DNA of 64,000 nt from Puccinellia tenuiflora (taxonomy: Eukaryota; Streptophyta; Magnoliopsida; Poales; Poaceae). The stretch covers positions 62,001 to 126,000 of the forward strand of contig QRDG01002534.1 of assembly GCA_012064385.1 (NCBI GenBank). Direction: 5' to 3'. Position 1 is the stretch's first letter. The number at the start of each line of letters is the position of its first letter. The notes under the pieces are model-generated. The model worked only from the letters and a program-made list of their open reading frames with translations. It did not search any database and was not told the origin of the DNA. A program made the position numbers and the translations under genes. This document shows positions 55,921 to 64,000 of this stretch, piece by piece.

Positions 55921-58900
55921 TGGGGAAAAAACTACCACCTGGGGTTACCAATCCCAGGCCAAAACACATTGGCAGGCGTGCTCGGAATACATCATCGGCA
56001 CACAACACCTCGATCATGCCATAAGCTCGGACATCGCTTTCACGTATAACAAAGAGACCAAGACTGCGGAACAACTGGCACATCACAGACTCTACGACAC
56101 AAAGAGATCATAGTTCAACTCATATAATTGAGAAAGATAGCAAATATCACAATCAGAGGTCGCAGACCCATCATTACATCAAGCGGAAAGCAAATATAGT
56201 TGTCTAACAACAAGATCCAAATTATGGCCTAAGAGGCCTACAAATAAACATCCCGTGCCAGCCTGTTCCAAGACGTCCCAAGCTGCCACCTGGGAACCCC
56301 AGACTACTCGTCGAAGTCAACATAGAACCCACCCTCCAGTTCGGTGGCGTCCTCCTCTGAAACAAATAATAATCAACAAAGCAAGGCTGAGTACGACGTA
56401 CTCGCAAGAATTAGTAGGGCGATATAGGCCCGATGCTGACGGAGGCTCTACTGCCGTATAATGTAGCTGGTTTTGCATAAAGCTAGTTTTCCTTTTTAAA
56501 AGACATAACAATACCCACGGCATCGTCTATTCAGAATAATTTTCATAAAGGGGATAAGAGAGTAAACTTTAATCTTCGGTTCTCGTCGAACCTACTTGTA
56601 ACTAGAAGCATCTCTTCTCCACCAAGGCACTCCCTCGAATCACCCTCGAGGAAATGAACCTTCATCACACGTTGATTATGCAACCTCTAGGTGCCATATC
56701 AATTAAGTTAATGTTATCTATGAGCTAATCCGCCTTTCCCAAGAGTTTGTCCATAACCGTGGACACGGCTTTTCGAAAAGATTTACCCTGCAGGGGTGTA
56801 CTAATTTACCCATTGGTACCGTCCAGCTCACCTAGTTGGCCCTCTTCCGGGGAAGGCCGGCAAGCAGGCGCGGTTAAACCTTTACCTCGCGTGAGACTAT
56901 CCAAGAGTCATCTGTGGCCACAGGGCAAGTTTACCCAGCCTCAGCCCCTGCCCCATCGCCACATCCTAAACACCACCATCCTCATCATTTCTTTTTCCGC
57001 TCACACACACGGCAAATGGAAATAGCAAACTAGAGGACCCTTGGATACGCCCGCACAAGTTATTCAGTTAGTGAGGCGCCCATACACCCACCAATGGCAG
57101 CACGCTCGTTTCTTGGTTCTAGCTAAAAGCACTCTCAGCCTAGGCGGCAGGAATGAGGCAAAACACCATCCCCGATGGCAACTCATCCAAGCCTTTTAGC
57201 AAATTAATTATCCACCACAAGTAACCATCATATCCGACCATTCCTCCACCATTCATAATAATGGATTTAAATCACCGAACAACATATATCATTTAACTGA
57301 GCATGGCTAAGCATAGCTAAGCATATATAATCAACAATTATATCTTTGTCTCCGTCCAACACATCAAACCTAGGGTTCATAGGAGGGGAGGCATGTGATG
57401 GTTCAGGGGATAAACATGCATTCATAGGATACTCTACATCTTGATCAAAAGAGACATTTGAATCGCATGCAATATTCTGGTGGATAAAATAAGTTTGTAA
57501 AACAATAGGATGCTAGATGCCAAGAAGGTTAGGTTAGTTCTTGCCTTGTTGATAATGATGGTCGCACTGGTTGTCGAGGTATTGTGGTGGAACCTCGACT
57601 CCTGAATCTACCGAAACACAAACAATACAGGAAAGGAAATAAATAACACGAAATAATAGGTGCAATGCATAATCATGATGAGATGGTCATATTATGCATT
57701 GAAAAGGTATTGGGCAAGTCCCACAAGTTAAATGGAACCCCTAAATTAAATATTGCACTTAACGGGTTAAAACTCCATCTCTAACTTAGTGAATTAAGTT
57801 ATTAACCAAAATGTCCAGTACTGAAATATGGTTCCTAAATGCATGAAAATGACATTATTTGATAGGTATTAATCCACTAATCATTTTGGTATATCATTCG
57901 CAATTTTTGAGCTAATATTGAACAAGTTATGACATTTCCAATATTTGATTTAATTCTGCCATTTCATTTATTTTTAGGGGCAGCACCAAAATTAATTCTA
58001 CAAGCCTCAAAAAAAGATATAAACTTGTAGTTCATTACTTACTGAACATAATTTTTGGATAAACAAAACTCAAGTTATGAATTATCTAAAGTTAGAATTA
58101 AATCTGCCATTTTAGTAATTTTAATTAAATAGCAATTTAAATGTTCATCATTGCATGGAAAATGGAACTAGCATTTAGATGTTGTTTTCCTGAACATTTT
58201 GAGGGCTTAACCATAATTTTTGGACAATTATTCATAAAGTTATGGAATTTCTAAATTCAACATTTATTCTGCCATTTCTGTTTTTATTAAATAAGGGCAA
58301 TTTATTTTGGCCAATTAATTCTAGCAAGTGCACTAACAGATAGACATTTTGCTGCTGAACATTTTGACATATTATTTGCAATTTTCTGAATTATAAAACT
58401 CTAGATATGAATTTCCAAAAATTTGAATAACTCACAGATGGTTTGCATTTCATATTTAAATTCATGTTTTTAAATTTCATTAGCATGGATGAATTACATA
58501 TTTGGACAGGTTATGAACTGATAAACATTTTGATAGCTCATTCATGATTTTTGGATAATTAAATCTCAAGTTATGAAATTTCCAATTTTCAATTATAATC
58601 TGCCATTTTGTAAAATTAATTAATTTAGCAATAAAAATTATTTATTTGATCATGACAATGACACTAACAGATAGAACTTATTTTTGTGAACCACTTTGAT
58701 ATATAACACTTTTAGTTTGCATCCATGGATTAACATATATGGCATTTTCCAATTTTTTGTCAATTTCTGAAAATCCAAAAATTAAGAACAAGTGACGTCA
58801 TGCTGATGTCATCAGGGGGCAGGCGGCAGGTTGATCATCGATTCTTCGGCTTGGGCTGGAATTGGAGGAAGGCACCTGCGCCACTAGCTAGGGAAGGCCG

Positions 58901-60141
58901 AGGGGAGCAGGGGGAGCGGCGAATGGGACCAAATGGTCACCGGCGGCTCGCCGGCGTCCACGGCCGCGGCGGCAGAAGGTGGCGCACGGTGGGGAGGGGC
59001 GGTATAGAGCGAGGGAAGGAGGGAGAAGAAGGCCAGGAGGGGCGCAAGCTCACCAGGAGTACGCGTGCGTGGTCGGCAAGGGCCGGGGTGGCCGGACGGT
59101 GACGCTGCCGTGCGCGCACAGCGGCGGCCGGCGTTCGGGGCGGCGGCGTTCTTCGCGTCCTCATGCCCTCCCAGCATGCTCCGCTTGCACCGTGAGGAAG
59201 AGGAGAACGAGGAGTGCCGGAGGGACACCTCAGGAGAGCTAATTGCGGCGCAGGACGGCGGCGATTCGAGGCGGCGGCGGCGGACGACAGAGCTCGATTC
59301 TAGGGTTAGGGTTTCGGGAGCAGAGGAAATGGTGAGGGGAGAGAGGGAAAAGCAGCGCGGCGGCTTCACTTATCGGTCCAGGGGGAGGGGGGGCCGGCAG
59401 AGCGCAAGGCCGCATGGCCACGGCGGCATGGCGCACAGGGCGCCCACTGTGGCGACAGGAACAAGACGATGACGATTTGCAGAAACCCCCCCAGCACCAT
59501 TTTCTTTATTTACAAAAGGTCCAACAGCAGTTTAGTTAAATTAATTGAGGCCCTAACCCATTTTTATAAATTCTGCAAAAATTCCTGTAGCCTCCCCATA
59601 ACTTGTAGGAGCTCCACAAAAATTGGTGTGGCCAAATTAAAAGTTTAGATTCAGGTTTGTTCAAAGTGTTGCATTATGATCATTTTTATAAATTGCAACA
59701 ATGCATTTATTGGAGCACTTAAACATTTCCAAAGATAATGAAATTAATCATGGCGGCTCCCAATATAATAATAAAGCTCCCCATGATTTTAGTTGGAATT
59801 TTTGGAATGGTTTGACTTGGGTTCAAAAATAGGAATTGGTTTAACTCAATTTTGAAGTCCCAGTTTATTTAATTGTTTGGTGAAATTTTAACTTTGCCAA
59901 TTAAATATGAAAGGCATTCTTGGAACTTCCTGGACAATTTGGAAATTCTTGAATGATTTGGTTTCACCAATTTGGGCAAGGCAGTTGGTTTGGAATTTTA
60001 GGAAGGGTTTGCTCCATTTTAATGTTTTCCATTGTTTGCAACATTTAATTTAGCAATTTAAATATGCATGCCATGATGCAATGCAAAGCAAAAAGTGAAA
60101 ATTTGGCCCATATTTTAGGGTACCAAATCTGGGCTGTTACA
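55921..60141 (-). repeat. Chromovirus LTR on the minus strand (solo or truncated)
   Basis: On the minus strand it starts TGTAACAGCCCAGATTTGG at 60141. It shares many phrases with the chromovirus LTR at 10365-13661: the reverse complement of GTGAGTTGCCATCGGGGATG near 57170, GAGTACGACGTACTCGC at 56390, and CCAATCCCAGGCCAAAAC at 55949. It has the same plan of AT-rich ends and a GC-rich block (58800-59480). The expected terminus TGTAGCGCCCCGACC is missing on the left, so about 50 bp are lost or replaced at the junction with the gypsy LTR. No interior follows. ORFs in the GC-rich block are low-complexity. Confidence 0.8.
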
Positions 60142-60170
60142 CTATCCCTAATATATTATTTTCCTTTCAG

Positions 60171-60244
60171 GGTATCAAGAGTACTTGTTGGCGTTGTTGA
60201 GGGAGAAGAACACTCTCATCAATACCATCATCAGTACTCCATAG
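60171..60244 (+). other. Orphan terminal exon candidate
   Basis: After TTTTCCTTTCAG (60159-60170), an excellent splice acceptor, the frame reads YQEYLLALLREKNTLINTII then STP and TAG at 60242-60244. The content is leucine-rich and coiled-coil-like. Everything upstream is the LTR ending at 60141, so if it is an exon its gene was cut by that insertion. Family unknown. Confidence 0.35.
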
Positions 60245-60539
60245 CAACAAACGATTAACTCGATGGGGTAAACAAACCCTAAAAAACATGAACTACTTCG
60301 TAAAAAAAAGGTTGTGAAGGTTTGGATTTTTCCTGTACATGTCCAGGTTGCACTCTACCGAACCAAAACCAGATAATAAGCAATACATGGTAGGAGTACC
60401 TCTTTTTGAGAACACATTTTATTTTCAAACTACCACAGTAGTGAAGGTTTGGATTTTTCCTTTAAGTTTCCTTTTTTTCTAATTCTTTCGATTGGTTTTA
60501 AATTGCTGTCAAAGTTAGCGGCATGGCGACTCATACAAA

Positions 60540-61932
60540 GGGGTTGATTGGTTCGTTTCAAAATGTGTTAAAATTGCACGCATGGCCATGCATTCATGCC
60601 AAGGTCTTGAACAATCGGATTTTCTTCTTGCCTACCGCACGTAGTCCTACTAGCTAGAACAACTTATCTAATTTATGAGCAAGCTGGCATTTTAAAGCTG
60701 AGTTTACTTCTTGACATTCGGCCGCATCTCAGACAAGAAAAACAAAAGGTATGGATATGGCCTTCCAAAATGGTGGACACGACGTCCATTCATACCATGG
60801 TTGGCCCACCCCCGGACGTTTGATGGCGAGGTCCGACGATGAGATGATATGTTTTTTTCATATCCCCTCTTCCTTCTCCTAGAAGCCTTCAAATGGAGTG
60901 AAAAAATAAATACTTGAAGAGCTAGAAGTACTACACTACTCCTAGGCTCCTAGCTAGGAGTACTTACAAATTAAAGGATGATTAGAGAGAAAAAAAGAGA
61001 CAACGAGGATGCAGTGTAGAGATCACGAGTTGAGGTCATGCGATGTCAGAGCAAGGCTATCCTGACACTGCAAGCCGGGCACGAGTGGGTTCAAAATTTT
61101 CTTTCGTTCATTTCAAAATGGGTTCAAAATTGCATGCATGGCAAATCATGCCCATCCACAAAATCCGCGTAAAAGGACTCTTTGCACAATTTTAACATAT
61201 TTCTTTTGATTGTTTTTTCCGAATTTTTTGTTGGTTCATCGTTTCAAAATGGTTTTCAAATTTGCATGCATAGCCATTCATGCCAACATTTTGAATCCTT
61301 CACATCCAGTGCTTTTCTTGGGAACCATGCATGTAGTGTACGTAAAAGGAATCTTTGCGAAAGTTCAAAATATTTCCTTTGATTATTTGTCAAATTTCCT
61401 TTTGATCGTTTCAAAAATGGTTTGAAATCCGAGCTTACTTCTTGAAATTTGGTCGAATCTCATAAGAGAAAAAAAACAAAGGTATCTAAAGGCGTGAAAA
61501 TCCTTCACATTTGGTCTTCTTCATGGGACTGTGCATGACGCATGAAAGGACTCTTTGCACATGTTTAACAGAATTTGAATATTTTCAAATTTTTCTTGCA
61601 TTGGTTCATTTCAAAATGGTTTCAAAATTGCATGCATGCCCATTCAATCATGCCAATGTTCTGAATCCTTCATTTACGTTCGGTGTTTTTCTTGGGAACC
61701 ATGCATGTAGTGTACGTAAAAAGAGTCTACGCGAAAGTTCAAAATATTTCTTTTGATTATTTGTCGAAATTCCTTTTGATCGTTTCAAGATGGTTTCAAA
61801 TCTGAGCTTATTTCTTGAAATTCTGCCAAATCTCAAAAGAGGAAAAAAAAGGTATCTACAAAAGCATGAAAATCCTTTGCATCCGGTCTGTTTCATGGGA
61901 CCGTGCATGACGCATAATTTTGCTTGCATTGG
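60540..61932. repeat. Degenerate tandem array, unit about 375 bp
   Basis: Units contain TTCAAAATGGTTTCAAAATT, GCATGCATGNCCATTCATGC, a GAATCCTTCA phrase, TTTTCTTGGGAACCATGCAT and GAGCTTACTTCTTGAAATT. Clear starts lie near 61216 and 61594, with more degenerate copies back to about 60540. A new unit begins at 61921 (TGCTTGCATTGG) and is cut by an LTR at 61933. Confidence 0.78.
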
Positions 61933-63090
61933 TGTAACAGCCCCAACTTGGTATTGTAAAATTTGAACCAAATTTTCACTTTTGCATTGTCATCTTGCAT
62001 CATGGCATACATTCTAAATTGCTAAGTTTAATAAAGCAACAATTAGAAAACCTTTAAAAAGGGAAACAAACACCTTCCCAAATTTCCAAACCAATTGCAA
62101 TTGCTCAATTTGGCAAAACCAAAATATTACTGAGCTTCCAAATTGTCCAGGAAGTTCCAAGAGTGCTTTTATAACTAATTGTCAAAATCCAATTCTTGCC
62201 AAGTGGTTTTATAAAATGAGGAAATCAAAATTGGTGCAAATCAATTCCTATTTTTGAAACCATGTTAAACTGTTCAAAAATTCAAAATAAAAATATGGGG
62301 AGCTTCCTTATCTTATTGTGAGCCTCCCTGAATTTTTTCTATAATTTTTGGGCTTATGTAAATGCCCCAATTAATTAGCCAAAGTCTGCTGGACCAACTT
62401 GTAAATGCACTTAATTGGAGCCAGGGGTTATGCGCAAAAGTGTCATCATCTTCTTCACTGTGGCGACAGTGGCCGCACTGGTGCCATGCCGCCGATGCCC
62501 TCGCCCCTACGCCACGCTGCGGCCCCCTCCGTGGATAAGAGGCCACCGAGACGCCCTCTCTCTCCCCCTCACTCGTTCCCCTCATTTTTCTCTGTTTCCC
62601 GAAACCCTAAGACCTAGCTCCATGAACGTCGTCGACCCGCCGCCGTTCCCCACACATCGCCGCCGCTAGATACCTTGTCTAGCGAATCGAAGCAGGGCAA
62701 ATGCTCCGCCTCGTCACCCTCGTCGTCCTCGACCAAGGAATCGAGCCGGGAAGCTCGGGCTCGCCGTCATCGACCTCGTCTTCTTCTGCGCCGGCCGCCG
62801 CTCCGCCGAGCCATTGCCGCTGTCCTTGACCTCCCCCTTCACCGCCGAGCAGCCGCACATGTCTAGGGTGAGCAGCACGTACTCCTGGACCTCGTTGTCC
62901 CCTCCCTCTCCCCGTAGGTCGTAGTGTCGGTGTAGCTCGTCGTCGGCCGCCGCCCGTCGCCGACGCTCGTGTTGCTCCGACGAACCATTAGGTAGCTGCA
63001 CCGCCATAGTTTAGTTCCCCGTAGAACGGCGCGTCAAATGCGCCCTTTAGCTCGTCCCCGTGTGCTGGCGTCCGTCGTGCCCGTGCGCGA
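61933..63090 (+). repeat. Chromovirus-type LTR, 5' portion
   Basis: Starts TGTAACAGCCCCAACTTGG and follows the same plan as the LTR at 10365 (AAATTGTCCAGGAAGTTCCA, TGGGGAGCTTCC, then a GC-rich block from 62450). It is interrupted at 63091 by another LTR. ATTGG (61928-61932) is its left flank. Pro/Arg-rich ORFs at 62400-63007 are compositional. Confidence 0.75.
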
Positions 63091-63454
63091 TGATACGTCG
63101 CAAACGTATCTACTTTTCCAGACACTTTGCTATTGTTTTGCCTCTGATTATTAATGAATTTGTTTGGAACTAACCCAAACTAACGCTATTTTTAGCAGAA
63201 TTGCATTTGGTGTCTTTCTTTTGTGCAGGGTTCAGAAGTTCGCGGAAAATTCCAGAAAAATTATAAAAAGTATTTTTGAGGGAAAAGAGCCACGGAGCCA
63301 GAAGACCGTGAGGGGGGCCACCCCAGGAGCAGGGGCGGGTCCCACCCGCGGGTGGGGGCCAGGCCGCGGCAGGAGGCCGCCCCTGCCCCTGGGACCTCCT
63401 CTGGCGACCCCCCTTCGCTTATAAGCGCCCTCTCGACCTAAAAACACGATCCCC
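63091..63454 (+). repeat. Gypsy LTR start, Sabrina/Fatima-like, interrupted
   Basis: TGATACGTCGCAAACGTATC is the palindromic start typical of these Triticeae LTRs, followed by CTACTTTTCCAGACACTTTG. It has a TATA-like CTTATAAGCG near 63417. It is interrupted at 63455. No interior is present. Confidence 0.75.
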
Positions 63455-64000
63455 TGTGACACCCCCCTCTGACACATGTTGCCAGAGAGGCGATCGCCCC
63501 GTGCGCCAGCCCAGGATATCCGGACGCACGTTACGACAATGCAACATAGCGGAAATATTATTACACAATCGGGCCGAGAGGGCTACAAATGATTTTACAT
63601 GGCCATCAAGGCATGAAAAATTATCATGGCCAAGTATGGCACGGGACCGGTTTTTAACTGGCAGCGGAAGTCATAGATTCGGCAACGGCTTGGAGGGACT
63701 CCATTCCACAGGCATCTGGCTGGGCTACTGATCCTAGCACGCTCTTGCTCCATCTGTTTGCTATAGTAGAAGATGAATCCTCTCAACGTCTGGCCACATG
63801 AAAATCCAGTTTGAGTACAATGACATACTCGCAAGAAAACAACCACAAGACATGAACAATCAAGAGGTCAGACAATAAGCAGCTAGCGACAGAAAATAAT
63901 CTAAACATGGCAAGGGTCTACTTACGGCAGTCCAAGTGGGTAGCAACAAGGCAGCACAACAAATCATGGCATAAGTAAATAATAGGGGTATCACCAGTAC
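63455..64000 (-). repeat. End of a chromovirus-type LTR on the minus strand, continuing past the window
   Basis: TGTGACACCCCCC at 63455 would be the CA-terminus of a minus-strand LTR. GAGTACAATGACATACTCGC (63814) corresponds to the GAGTAC...ACTCGC phrase of the LTR at 56390. The ORF 63456-63731 has no recognisable domain. Confidence 0.55.

Noticed and set aside
58800..59472. Overlapping ORFs of up to 161 codons on both strands
   Set aside because: They lie in the GC-rich block of a chromovirus LTR, matching the position of the similar block at 540-1290.
62405..63007. ORFs in the LTR beginning at 61933
   Set aside because: Low-complexity products in LTR leader-like sequence, on both strands, with no domain.
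1..64000. tRNA, rRNA or microRNA genes
   Set aside because: No cloverleaf, rRNA core or convincing stable precursor hairpin was noticed by eye. A covariance-model scan would be needed to exclude them.

Overview
This is a repeat-dominated stretch of a large grass nuclear genome, most likely a Triticeae species (wheat, barley, rye or Aegilops type). The reasons are the TE families present (a BARE/Angela-like copia LTR, Tekay-like and Sabrina/Athila-like gypsy LTRs, a CACTA element with GTGGCGCACC subterminal repeats, a Stowaway MITE), deep nesting, and one intact nuclear gene for a chloroplast protein. All family names come from motif memory; no database search was possible.

Layout. 1-13661: a Tekay-like chromovirus whose 5' LTR carries a 1.8-kb CACTA transposon and whose gag-pol has three stops and one frameshift. 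13662-25857: a nest of fragments. A BARE-like LTR is split by a truncated minus-strand gypsy (about 14400-17882), followed by a decayed copia element (18189-25174, TSD TATTC) that sits inside another minus-strand gypsy LTR. 25858-29155: low-copy-looking DNA with an AP2/ERF-like relic and the best gene in the window, CP12 (28328-28696, minus). 29156-35072: a Reina-like chromovirus, preceded by a 791-bp duplicate of its own 5' end, a Helitron-type 3' terminus and a complete 485-bp TRIM with a GGGTC duplication. 35329-37490: two different tandem arrays inside a larger duplication. 38079-39560: a multi-exon B3-domain gene (minus), possibly decaying. 40430-44427: GC-rich sequence, an AGTTC-motif field, a MITE inside a TA microsatellite, a short tandem duplication and a hypothetical pseudogene. 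44840 to about 55920: a gag-protease-only gypsy element that carries a candidate minus-strand Helitron with captured exon-like pieces and a Stowaway MITE. From about 55921 to 64000: several chromovirus-type LTRs in both orientations, a small orphan exon and a degenerate tandem array of about 375 bp.

Function. CP12 is the only gene I would call intact; it is the redox-controlled linker of chloroplast GAPDH and PRK in the Calvin cycle. The B3 gene would encode a REM-like DNA-binding protein if expressed. Everything else is mobile DNA or its remains, so the window mainly records the order of insertions, deletions and duplications. I found no RNA genes, no CRISPR array and no convincing new biological system. 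The most unusual structures are the duplication abutting a Helitron end, the exon-bearing candidate Helitron, the TRIM, and the tandem arrays at 35.3-37.5 kb.
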